This document shows, in pieces, positions 23,331 to 31,197 of a DNA stretch of 44,896 bases. The notes under the pieces were generated by a model. It did no database searches, was not told where the DNA came from, and was given only the letters and a program-made list of their open reading frames with translations. Within the stretch, counting starts at the first letter, position 1. Every line of letters begins with the position of its first letter. The DNA comes from Leucothrix pacifica (lineage in GTDB: Bacteria > Pseudomonadota > Gammaproteobacteria > Thiotrichales > Thiotrichaceae), in contig NZ_QGKM01000009.1 in NCBI RefSeq assembly GCF_003172875.1, positions 1 to 44,896 of the forward strand. The letters run 5' to 3'. The position numbers were made by a program, and so were the translations under genes.

Positions 23331-26267
23331 ATGTGTCTTGAGGTTAATGGGAATTTTCTTACACAAGAGTTATGTGATGGCTCACCGGAACAGCTGTTTT
23401 ACACTAGTCTTATTGGTACACAAACCAGAATACACGCTAGCAATGATACCTGCCTTGATATAATGGGTAACTTGAGTGATATGGGCCAAATAGCCTCACA
23501 TGTGTGTACCAGTGGCAATGAACACAATCAGGGATTTATTCTGAATGGCGAAACGATTGTGTCAGGTGCAAGTGGCAAATGTCTTGATGTGCCCATGTAT
23601 TCAACCGATGCGGGAGAGATTATTGTTCAGTACACTTGTGAAAATCGAGATAATCAAAAATTTACGACTAGCAACGAGGCGACATCGTGTACTGTTAATA
23701 ATAACTATCTGTGTCAGTACCCTCAGGATGTGACGTATTGCGATCATCAAAAATACACCTGTGATGAAACGCGTGAAGAAGTTTCTTTGAATAGCTTCGA
23801 CATTGTTTATAACTCACCTATTTCAGATCAGTGTGAAAACAATGCCATTGTGTTGCTATCTGACGGCCAACCATATGTGCCAGACCGTATTCAGTTTGAT
23901 GAAACCATGGTGAGTGTAAAAGCCTTAACAGGTGCAACCACTGATTGTGTCGATTCAAGTGATGGGCGTTGTGGTGTTGAGCTTGCAAGTTTTCTTGCTG
24001 GGCAGGATCAAAGTGATGATGTTGAGGGTGACAATGTCATTAACACCTATACCATTGGTTTTGATGTGGGTGCTGGTTCTATGGCCGAGGTGTTCTTGAA
24101 AAGTGTGGCAGAGGCTGGTGAAGGTGAATACTTCCCCGCGTCAGATGCGGCGGCGCTCGCCGCGGTATTTAAGAACATCGTTGCAGATGTCTCAAAAACT
24201 GCTCGTAGTTACTCTGCACCGACCTATACGGTAGATCAGTCTTCTTTACTGTCGCACAGTCGCGATGTTTATATTCCGTTATTTGAAAATGCTGCGACGC
24301 CTCGCTGGTCGGGCAATCTCAAGAAGTTTAAGCTGAATGATACCGGACAGATAATCGATAAGACCGGTAAAGTAGCGGTTTCAGATTATGGTGTGTTGGA
24401 TGCAGAAGCCGTTGATTTTTGGAGTGCCACACCCCCCACGGATGACCCTGACCCCATTACAACCGGAGGGGCCGCGAGTCAGTTAGTACCTGCCAGCAGA
24501 AAGTTGCTCACTGACAATGGTAGCGCACTGGTGACCCTTGATGCGACGTCAGTCACTAAGGCGGCTATGTCTGGTGGCGTTACCACGATTACGGATGCAG
24601 AGCATGCGGCGATGTTGCGTTTCATACAAGGCTATGAAGAGGACGGAACCGCCCGAAATCATATCGGTGATATTCTACATAATAAGCCAATGGTGGTTTC
24701 ATACAGCGATAAAGAAGTAGTTTTCTTTGGAACGAATGAAGGCTATATCCATGCGATTAACACTGCAGACGCAGACACTACCGGTGGTGGAAAAGAGCTG
24801 TTTGCCTATATGCCATCAGCGCTGCTATCTAACATTCCCGGTCAGTATGAGAACTCACCACTAACGGGTGACATCAAGCGTATCTATGGTGTGGATGGTG
24901 AAGTCACAGTTTGGCTGAATGATAAGAACAATAATGGTCGGGTGGATGCCGGTGACGGTGAGTCCGCATACTTATTCTTTGGTCTACGCAGAGGCGGTAA
25001 CGGCTACTATGCATTGAATGTGACTAATCCTTCTAACCCCTCACTAATGTGGAGCATCACAAACAATACGACAGGCTTCTCTCAGCTTGCACAGTCATGG
25101 TCAAAACCCGTAGCAGCAAGGCTTCGCTACAAAGAAGGCACCGCTGTAAAGTATGAGGAAGTGCTGGTGTTTGGTGGTGGTTATGATGCCTCGGTTTATG
25201 ATGAGGAAGATGCCGCCTTAAGAGATTTGACCAATGTAAAAGGCAACGCGGTTTATATCGTGAATGCTAAAACAGGTAGTCTGATTTGGTCAAAGTCTGG
25301 CGGTGATTTGAATCACTCCATTGCCGGTAGCATTCGCGTGCTCGACTTGGATCGCAACGGCTCAATCGACCGCATGTATTTTGGTGATCTGGGCGGCAAT
25401 GTTTGGCGTGCTGATTTGAATATGGATGATATCGACGATGATGCTAGTCTGAACGACGTTAAGAAGGATGCACGTGTTTATCGTTTGGCGAGCTTAGGGG
25501 TGAGTGCCGGAGCCAGTCATCGCATGTTTTTCTATGAGCCTGACGTGTCTTTATTTAAGCACAAAGGCGAGTTGGTGACCCTGATCGCGATTGGTAGTGG
25601 CTATCGCTCACACCCTAAAAATACCGATGTGCAGGACCTTTTCTACGTGTTGCGTGATGTGAATGCGACAAACGTACCGAAAACAGTCCCATCAACATTG
25701 ACGGAGAGTGACTTGGTCTCCAATAGTGTGTTGGCAGGCGCGGACTTTATGCCAACCTATAAAGGCTGGTATACCGATCTTAGTCAAAACACCGGTGAAA
25801 AGTCGCTGTCATCGCCACTTATCTTCATGAATAAAGTGATGTTCACAACCTTTGGTTTATCATCCTCAGTTGAAAATACTGGTGGCGCGGATAGCTGTAC
25901 CATTAAGAGTAATAACCTGAGCCGGGCGTATGTGATGGATCTGGTAAAGGGTGCAGCCACGGTTGATTTGGATGGTGATGGCGTGATTACTGATAATGAC
26001 GAGTCTGTATTAGTAGGTATTGGCGACATTCCTGACTCACCAAAACTGGTCTTTGATGAGCCGTCAAACTGCGACAAGGATGGTTGTGATCAGTTTGTGG
26101 ATGTACGCATTGGTAAGCTGCAAACACCTCTGATTGACCAGAATACTACGAATGGAAATACCAACTTACCCGTGGTGCATTTGCTAAATCATAATTTTCA
26201 GATGATTGATTTCTCGACCAGCCTGATGATTAATCCATTGAATCAATGTCAGTGCCGCTACTTTTGA
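23331..26267 (+). CDS. pilY1 fragment 3: lectin-like insert, vWA end, PilC beta-propeller
   Basis: The longest open piece (978 aa) begins inside the protein at MCLEVNG. Residues about 1-120 look like a ricin-type beta-trefoil (GKCLDVPMYSTDAGEIIVQY with NQGF and NQKF in place of QxW). The vWA end follows (NAIVLLSDGQPYVPD), then the propeller motifs (IGDILHNKPMVV, VFFGTNEGYIHAIN, GNAVYIVNAKTGSLIWS). The last 33 residues come from the IS end and are not native. In PilY1 proteins this region caps the pilus and binds calcium or host surfaces. Confidence 0.75.
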   Translation: MCLEVNGNFLTQELCDGSPEQLFYTSLIGTQTRIHASNDTCLDIMGNLSDMGQIASHVCTSGNEHNQGFILNGETIVSGASGKCLDVPMYSTDAGEIIVQYTCENRDNQKFTTSNEATSCTVNNNYLCQYPQDVTYCDHQKYTCDETREEVSLNSFDIVYNSPISDQCENNAIVLLSDGQPYVPDRIQFDETMVSVKALTGATTDCVDSSDGRCGVELASFLAGQDQSDDVEGDNVINTYTIGFDVGAGSMAEVFLKSVAEAGEGEYFPASDAAALAAVFKNIVADVSKTARSYSAPTYTVDQSSLLSHSRDVYIPLFENAATPRWSGNLKKFKLNDTGQIIDKTGKVAVSDYGVLDAEAVDFWSATPPTDDPDPITTGGAASQLVPASRKLLTDNGSALVTLDATSVTKAAMSGGVTTITDAEHAAMLRFIQGYEEDGTARNHIGDILHNKPMVVSYSDKEVVFFGTNEGYIHAINTADADTTGGGKELFAYMPSALLSNIPGQYENSPLTGDIKRIYGVDGEVTVWLNDKNNNGRVDAGDGESAYLFFGLRRGGNGYYALNVTNPSNPSLMWSITNNTTGFSQLAQSWSKPVAARLRYKEGTAVKYEEVLVFGGGYDASVYDEEDAALRDLTNVKGNAVYIVNAKTGSLIWSKSGGDLNHSIAGSIRVLDLDRNGSIDRMYFGDLGGNVWRADLNMDDIDDDASLNDVKKDARVYRLASLGVSAGASHRMFFYEPDVSLFKHKGELVTLIAIGSGYRSHPKNTDVQDLFYVLRDVNATNVPKTVPSTLTESDLVSNSVLAGADFMPTYKGWYTDLSQNTGEKSLSSPLIFMNKVMFTTFGLSSSVENTGGADSCTIKSNNLSRAYVMDLVKGAATVDLDGDGVITDNDESVLVGIGDIPDSPKLVFDEPSNCDKDGCDQFVDVRIGKLQTPLIDQNTTNGNTNLPVVHLLNHNFQMIDFSTSLMINPLNQCQCRYF

Positions 26268-27141
26268 AATAATTCTCGCTGAAAATCCTTCAAATGATTT
26301 GGCGTAATTACGCCGAATCATGAACTGATCGCATAGTTGTGAAAACAGTGTTTCAATCCGCTTTCTTACCTTGCTAAAGGCTTGAGGAAACGGTTTGTAG
26401 TCCTGCTGATTTTTACGCATCGGAGTGTTCAGCTTCAGCCCATGATTGTCAAACAGATCAAGCTGTAACGTTTGACTTAAATAGCCTTTATCGCCGATCA
26501 ATACACAGGCATTAAGGTCGTCCCTAATATCATTAATATAGTGAATGTCATGACAGGAAGCCTTTGTTATGCCTACATTTCTTAAAACACCCTGTACGGT
26601 GCAAACTGCGTGAAGCTTATAACCAAAATAGTGCATTTTATGAGCCGCACAGTAGCCATAATCTGGCGCTGTTTCAACCTCTCTTTGACAGATACGACTT
26701 CGTGCAGCACGGCTAAAGCGACAAATTTCCAGAGGCATGCTATCTACCACATGATAGGTTTCGACAGGCACAATTGCGTGACTCATTGCTTGCCTGAAAT
26801 CCTCTATTTTGGGGCTTAGAGCTCGCCGTCGTCGGTTATATACCGAGCGCTCTATGATCACCAGAAGCTCTGAGGGTAACTGCCGAAATAAATAACGCTC
26901 TGAATCGATTCCCTGACTCTCCGCAGCCAAGCATAATGCGATCAGTTGTTTATCGGTCATTTTGGGTGGGCGAACTTGCTGGCGATAGTTGTCTTTCCCG
27001 TCCAGAGTATGCAAAAGAGCCAGAATTTTGTTATAACTTTCAAGTAGGTTGCTCATATCAAAAGGATTTTGTGGTGAAAACCTAATGATACTCAATGAGT
27101 TAGCGTGAGCAATCTACTTTTCTACTAAATGCACCACGGGT
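26168..27141. mobile_element. IS982-family insertion sequence (974 bp)
   Basis: The ends are perfect 15-bp inverted repeats: ACCCGTGGTGCATTT at 26168-26182 and its complement at 27127-27141. They are flanked by the direct repeat CAACTT at 26162-26167 and 27142-27147. One transposase gene fills the element on the minus strand. Size and terminal ACCC suit IS982. The transposase is intact and the flanking duplication is clean, indicating a recent insertion into pilY1. Confidence 0.9.
26184..27095 (-). CDS. IS982-family transposase
   Basis: The 303-aa DDE transposase shows the first Asp in HVVDSMPLEICRFSRAARSR, the second in VLIGDKGYLSQ and the Glu in RKRIETLFSQLCDQF. This is the IS982 arrangement. 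The frame starts with a TTG at 27095; an ATG at 27056 (MSNLLESYNKILAL) is the more typical family start and would give 290 aa. It appears full length and potentially active. Confidence 0.9.
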   Translation of the reverse strand: MSIIRFSPQNPFDMSNLLESYNKILALLHTLDGKDNYRQQVRPPKMTDKQLIALCLAAESQGIDSERYLFRQLPSELLVIIERSVYNRRRRALSPKIEDFRQAMSHAIVPVETYHVVDSMPLEICRFSRAARSRICQREVETAPDYGYCAAHKMHYFGYKLHAVCTVQGVLRNVGITKASCHDIHYINDIRDDLNACVLIGDKGYLSQTLQLDLFDNHGLKLNTPMRKNQQDYKPFPQAFSKVRKRIETLFSQLCDQFMIRRNYAKSFEGFSARIISKVAALTLIQWINHQAGREINHLKIMI

Positions 27142-27190
27142 CAACTTAGGTGATGTATTGCCAAAGGTGTATTGGTTGGACTCAGAGTAG

Positions 27191-27336
27191 GCCAAAGCGC
27201 AGTACTTATGTGTTGATTAAATATTGAGCATATTTAAGTGGGCTAGTTATGGCCTGCTTCAGGACGGTTATCAGAATCGTATTAACAGACTTATCCACAA
27301 GTTGTGTGAGTAACTTTTTAGAGTAGTATTGATTCT
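27191..27336. other. Intergenic stretch after pilY1 (no gene seen)
   Basis: No convincing reading frame or RNA is visible between the restored pilY1 stop and the TIR relic. It contains one perfect DnaA-box-like TTATCCACA at 27291-27299, which on its own is not evidence of an origin. Confidence 0.4.
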
Positions 27337-27498
27337 TGTATTTTCATCAGCTATAGCCGACGAGACATTGAAGTGGCTCAACAGCTCGCTAAGAACTTGC
27401 AAGAGCTAGGTTATACCGTGTGATGTGACCGACGCTGGGGTGGTCAGAAAACAGCACCTGTGGCCAGTTACACTGCGAATGCATGGGGCTTGCACTAA
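27337..27498 (+). pseudogene. TIR-domain gene relic with in-frame stop
   Basis: The frame from 27337 reads CIFISYSRRDIEVAQQLAKN, continues LQELGYTV, then TGA at 27421-27423, then CDRRWGGQK. This is the N-terminus of a TIR domain (FISYSRxD...L.....G..VW.D..). The stop replaces the usual Trp, as a TGG to TGA change would. No start codon fits and the rest of the domain is absent or scrambled before the stop near 27498. It is unlike the intact TIR gene at 17091, so it is not a recent copy of it. Confidence 0.7.
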
Positions 27499-27654
27499 TG
27501 TCTGGGAGTGGTCGCTACTTTACAGGCCATTCAACCTGGCTCCATCATTCCTCCACATTTTTCTGCTTTAATTAGCCTACCCCTCCAACCCAAACTAGGT
27601 TGGGTCAACAGAAAAACACACTAAGTTAACGGGATCGAATCGCTTTTGAAAAAA
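27499..27654. other. Leader of the baeS relic
   Basis: Noncoding. It holds the inverted repeat ACCCAA (27588-27593) / TTGGGT (27600-27605) with a 6-bp spacer about 50 bp before the kinase start. This could be an operator of the former two-component system or a remnant of its promoter. No strong sigma-70 boxes can be assigned. Confidence 0.3.
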
Positions 27655-28598
27655 ATGCAGTTAACCATTGCCAGCAAGTTGATGTTGGCATTCCTTGGAC
27701 TAACCTTAGTCGTATTGATCGCGACATTAGGCTTGGCGCGTTGGAGTTTTGAACGAGGCTTTCTCGACTACGTGAATGCTTTGGAACAGACGCGTCTGGA
27801 AAAAGTAAGTGCTAATCTCGCCACGCTGTATCTTGCTAATAACAGCCAGTGGGATGGTATTTCGCGGGAAGCATTAAATCAAACGCTGGTTCCGTTGGTT
27901 AATCCACGGAAACGCCCGCCGCCGCCATTTGGTCGCCCCGACAAGGGTGACAGGCCACCACCGCCACGACCGGATTCGTTCAAGCCAATGGAATCAACCA
28001 CCCCATCAGAATCGCTGGGTGGTTTTGCTGACATGCCTCCGCTAAAAGATAAGCCGCCAAAAGGTGGACGCCCGTCTTTAGTCGATAGCTTACCTGCGCA
28101 TTTGACACCGCCGACAGCTTTGTTTAATAGACAAGGTGAACGCATGGCAGGGCGCGTATTTAAAAATGCAGATGCAGATGCAGATGCGGATATTATTGAG
28201 GTGCCTGTTATCGTTGATGGCGAAACAGTGGCAATAGTAAAAAGCGAACCAAGACGTAATTTTGACTCGCCAATTGAGACCGAGTTTTCGCGTCAACAAT
28301 GGATCACCAGTCTGGTGATAGGTGCAGCATTTTTATTACTCGCTGCATTGGTGTCATGGTGGCTGACTCGGTTATTGCTAGTGCCGGTACGCCGTATTAT
28401 CAGAGGGATCAGACACTTATCTGCTGGGGATTATTCGCAGGAACTCAGCGGTGGAAAAGATGAGTTTGGGCATCTGATGAAGGATATCAATCATCAGATG
28501 CCCTGAGTAAAAACTAAAGCTTACGGCGTCGTTGGCTAGCGGATATCTCTCATGAACTGCGTACTCCACTGGCGATATTAACGGGTGAAATAGAAGCT

Positions 28599-29261
28599 TT
28601 GAAAGATGGTATTCGTCCGTTTGATAAGGAGCAGTTGGCCTCGTTGGATCAGGAAGTAGGGCGTCTTCGACATCTAACGGATGATCTGTATCAGTTATCG
28701 ATTTCAGACATTGGCGGCTTACGTTATGAATATGCCTCTCTGGATTTAGAGGCTTGTGTGCAAGAGGTAGTGACGGCTAATCTGACAGCTGCTGAAAAAA
28801 GCGATATCAATCTGTCATTCGAGCAGAGCCAACCGCTGATGATCGATGCAGATCAACAGCGTATTTGCCAACTTATCTCGAATTTACTGCGTAACTCCCT
28901 AGCCTATACAAACGACGGTGGCGTGATTACTGTCAAGCTCAAGCGGCAAGGGGATGAGGCTGTGTTAACCATCCATGACACGCCACCGGGTGTCACTCAG
29001 GAGGAATGCGATCAGTTATTTGAGCCATTGTTCCGCCAGGATAGTTCACGTAACCGACGCAGTGCAGGCGCTGTCTTAGGCTTAGCAATTTGCCGTAATA
29101 TTGTTGAAGCGCATCGTGGAAATATCGCTCCATTACCTTATTGCCGGATCAGTACACCTGCATTATTGATGAGGAGCGCGTGGAATCAACACCTGTGGAA
29201 TTCCGTTTGCTGCACACCATGGTGTCGAGTCCGGGCAGGGTGTTTTCACGTGATAGTCTGA
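28599..29261 (+). CDS. baeS relic, HATPase part (open fragment)
   Basis: This 220-aa open piece covers part of the dimerisation helix and the ATP-binding domain of the decayed BaeS-like kinase, ending out of frame in what was baeR. The phospho-acceptor His (DISHELRTPL) lies just upstream of its first Met, so the piece alone cannot autophosphorylate. It is unlikely to be functional. Confidence 0.5.
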   Translation: MKDGIRPFDKEQLASLDQEVGRLRHLTDDLYQLSISDIGGLRYEYASLDLEACVQEVVTANLTAAEKSDINLSFEQSQPLMIDADQQRICQLISNLLRNSLAYTNDGGVITVKLKRQGDEAVLTIHDTPPGVTQEECDQLFEPLFRQDSSRNRRSAGAVLGLAICRNIVEAHRGNIAPLPYCRISTPALLMRSAWNQHLWNSVCCTPWCRVRAGCFHVIV

Positions 29262-29407
29262 TGGAATCCAGCTATGTTGATGGTCGTATTGTCAGCGATC
29301 GCACGGTGGACAGCCATGTGAAAAACTTGCGTAAAAAGGTGAGTCAGGCCAGTGGAAATGAGTATTTAATTCACTCGATTTATGGCGTAGGCTATAAGGT
29401 TGAATAA
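29141..29407 (+). CDS. baeR relic, OmpR/PhoB-type winged-helix fragment
   Basis: This 88-aa open piece has the trans-activation loop and recognition helix FSRDSLMESSYVDGRIVSDRTVDSHVKNLRKKV and the closing wing SIYGVGYKVE. It lacks the N-terminal receiver with its phosphorylated Asp. If expressed it could still bind DNA constitutively, but no ribosome binding site supports translation from within the kinase sequence. Confidence 0.5.
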   Translation: MPDQYTCIIDEERVESTPVEFRLLHTMVSSPGRVFSRDSLMESSYVDGRIVSDRTVDSHVKNLRKKVSQASGNEYLIHSIYGVGYKVE

Positions 29408-29432
29408 GCCAAACGACCACTGAAAGGAATCG

Positions 29433-30293
29433 ATGGACACACTGACTGGATTTGTAAACGACGTTAACAGCGCCTGGGCAACAGGCAATACGGTTATAAA
29501 AACACTATTAGCTATCGTACTCACGATGCTGATTTTCTATATTCTGCGATACGTTGTCGTTCGAAAACTCGAAAAACTCACCGCACTGACCGACAACGAT
29601 TTTGATGATCGTTTCGTACACTTTTTGCGTCAATTTCTCTGGTTAGTCGCGCTATTTCTGGGCTTGGTATGGGTGCTGAAAGTCAATGGCATTCAGGTCG
29701 GACCGGTATTGGCCGGTGCAGGAATATTCGGTATCGCTATCGGTTTGGCGGCCAAAGAAACCTTGGCTGATATCTTGGCGGGGATTTTCTTGATTGCGGA
29801 TCGTCCGATACGCATTGGCGACCGCATTATGATCGAGAAAATTGGTAAACACTGGGGTGGTTGGGGCGATGTGGTTGATATCGGCCTGCGACGTACCACC
29901 ATTCGCAATACTGATGGCGTCATTGTGAATTACCCTAATGCAGTGCTGGCCTCTTCCACCATCAAAAACTTCTCGATGGACCCCAGACCGATGCGGGTGC
30001 GGATTCGTTTCCAAACGGACTACAGTGCGGACACGGCAAAGGTAAAAGCTGTGACGCTGGATACGATTGATCAGGTGGATGGCATTATTAAAGGCACGAC
30101 AACGGTAGTGATTCGCTCCATCTGGGATGATGATCAGGGGCACATGTTATCCGGCGTTTTGTACGAAGCACGTTACCAGCTGGAGAATGTAAAAAGCCGC
30201 ACCACAACCCGTTCAGAGGTTTTGGAGCGGCTGATTGGTGCATTCCAGCGCGAAAACATTCCCATGGCAGCGATGCCCATCAGACGGGTTTGA
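29433..30293 (+). CDS. mscS: MscS-family small-conductance mechanosensitive channel
   Basis: The 286-aa protein has three membrane helices, about residues 20-40, 63-83 and 88-115. The pore helix is GPVLAGAGIFGIAIGLAAKETLADILAG, with the Ala/Gly packing pattern of MscS TM3. The beta domain follows (RPIRIGDRIMIEK...GDVVDIGLRRTTIRNTDGVIVNYPNAVL) and a short C-terminal vestibule. The channel opens under hypo-osmotic membrane tension to release solutes. It starts 25 bp after the baeR relic with a good AAAGGAA before ATG, and ends convergent to an SDR gene. Confidence 0.9.
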   Translation: MDTLTGFVNDVNSAWATGNTVIKTLLAIVLTMLIFYILRYVVVRKLEKLTALTDNDFDDRFVHFLRQFLWLVALFLGLVWVLKVNGIQVGPVLAGAGIFGIAIGLAAKETLADILAGIFLIADRPIRIGDRIMIEKIGKHWGGWGDVVDIGLRRTTIRNTDGVIVNYPNAVLASSTIKNFSMDPRPMRVRIRFQTDYSADTAKVKAVTLDTIDQVDGIIKGTTTVVIRSIWDDDQGHMLSGVLYEARYQLENVKSRTTTRSEVLERLIGAFQRENIPMAAMPIRRV

Positions 30294-30332
30294 TTCCTTG
30301 GGTGTTAATACCGATTGCTTTTAATTCGAGAG

Positions 30333-30366
30333 GCGGCCTCAAGGTATAAAAAAGCTTTGAAGCCGC
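30333..30366. terminator. Hairpin between convergent mscS and SDR genes
   Basis: GCGGCCTCAA (30333-30342) pairs with TTGAAGCCGC (30357-30366) with one mismatch or wobble around an AT-rich loop that includes a run of A. There is no clear T-tract beyond either arm, so bidirectional termination is likely but not certain. Confidence 0.45.
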
Positions 30367-30372
30367 ACCAGA

Positions 30373-31152
30373 TTAAATCGATCCGGCATCCACCATAAAA
30401 TTATTTGCTGTACACATCGCTGAGTCATCCGAGGCTAAAAACAGCACCATACGCGCTACATAAACCGGCTCAATTAAGTCCGGCAGGCATTGTCTGTCTA
30501 AATGCTTTGCGATGGCGTCCGGTTGCGCCCAAAGCTCTTTCTGGCGCTGGGTCATTATCCAGCCGGGTACGACGGTATTAACCCGAATGTGATGATCACC
30601 TAAGTCCCGTGCCATGGTGCGCGTCAGTCCGTGAACCGATGACTTGGCTGTTGCATAGGCCGGAAATCCGCCAGCGGCTTCCCACCATGAGTTCGATCCA
30701 ATATTGATAATCGACCCACCACCGGATTCAATCATGTCAGGGGCTGTTGCCTGAATAGCAAAGAACATGTGCCGCATATTGGTAGCTATGCGCTCGTCCC
30801 AGTATTCCGGTGTGACGTCTTTCCAGTCGTGGCGGTCATCGCGCGCGGCATTATTAACTAGTACCTGAAAAGGGCCGAGGCGCTCGCGAAGTTTGCTGAT
30901 AGCCGCTTGCATGGCCGCGATATCACGCAGGTCACAGCGCTCATAATCTACCTTGCCATAGCTGTCATCTGTGCCACTCTTGCTGTTACAGTCTGTGGCT
31001 AACGTGGCACTGGCAGCTTCATCCATATCTAAAAAACCGACGTTGGCGCCCTGAGCGGCAAATGCCTCAACGGTTTCAGCGCCAATGCCTGATGCGCCAC
31101 CGGTAATCAGTATCGTTTTACCGGCAAGGCTTTGGTAAGTTGCAAAAGTCAT
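30373..31152 (-). CDS. SDR-family NAD(P)-dependent oxidoreductase
   Basis: This 259-aa classical short-chain dehydrogenase has TGGASGIG (17-24) for the cofactor, Asp42 after strand 2 (suggesting NAD), the NNAA motif (100-103), and the catalytic Ser153, Tyr166 and Lys170 (YATAK). The C-terminal VVPGWIMTQRQ and FLASDDSAMCTANNFMVDAGS motifs match sugar- or hydroxyacid-type SDRs. The substrate cannot be fixed. It is preceded by the BON-MscS gene on the same strand, 45 bp away, and could be in its transcript, though functions appear unrelated. Confidence 0.9.
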   Translation of the reverse strand: MTFATYQSLAGKTILITGGASGIGAETVEAFAAQGANVGFLDMDEAASATLATDCNSKSGTDDSYGKVDYERCDLRDIAAMQAAISKLRERLGPFQVLVNNAARDDRHDWKDVTPEYWDERIATNMRHMFFAIQATAPDMIESGGGSIINIGSNSWWEAAGGFPAYATAKSSVHGLTRTMARDLGDHHIRVNTVVPGWIMTQRQKELWAQPDAIAKHLDRQCLPDLIEPVYVARMVLFLASDDSAMCTANNFMVDAGSI

Positions 31153-31197
31153 GTGAAGTCCTCCTTTGTTTACGATACTAGCAGATCAGAGACTTGA

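Larger units (their letters stand above)
22349..27190 (+). pseudogene. pilY1: pilY1, type IV pilus tip adhesin gene, frameshifted and interrupted by an IS982 element
   Basis: The locus reads as a PilY1 in pieces. From the ATG at 22349 the frame fails at an A7 run (22364-22370); with A6 it would read through a signal peptide ending SLSVMA. Fragment 1 holds the vWA metal-site motif LDHSGSM. A 2-bp change near 22834-22838 shifts the frame into REFLPRI...SGWNAWGSTPMVDAYYEA. A G5 run (23219-23223) shifts it again. The third part has a ricin-B-like lectin insert, the rest of vWA, the PilC beta-propeller (about 24600-25600) and DxDxNG/DxDGDG calcium loops. The IS (26168-27141) interrupts the 3' end; excision restores NTNLGDVLPKVYWLDSE and a TAG at 27188-27190. 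The three shifts at short repeats could be mutations, phase-variable sites or base-calling errors. Confidence 0.88.
27655..29407 (+). pseudogene. baeS-baeR two-component system relic (kinase fused by deletion to regulator C-terminus)
   Basis: The first part (27655-28506) is a BaeS-like sensor: IASKLMLAFLGLTLVVLIATLGLARWSFERGF, a Pro-rich periplasmic loop (RKRPPPPFGRPDKG), a second membrane helix and HAMP. The frame breaks at DINHQMP-stop; another frame resumes as ALSKN-stop-SLRRRWLADISHELRTPL, so there is a frameshift plus a stop where Glu (GAA to TAA) is expected. The kinase then runs through the N box (NLLRNSLAYTNDGG) to GAVLGLAICRNIVEAHRGNI, where the G2 box GSGLGLAI has decayed. It then jumps directly into CIIDEERVESTPVEFRLLHTMV...SIYGVGYKVE, the OmpR-type DNA-binding domain of BaeR. 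The receiver domain and kinase tail are missing. BaeSR normally controls envelope-stress efflux pumps. Confidence 0.85.

Noticed and set aside
27291-27299. Perfect DnaA box TTATCCACA
   Set aside because: It is a single copy without neighbouring boxes, AT-rich unwinding region or dnaA/dnaN genes, and chance occurrence in 45 kb is not unlikely.
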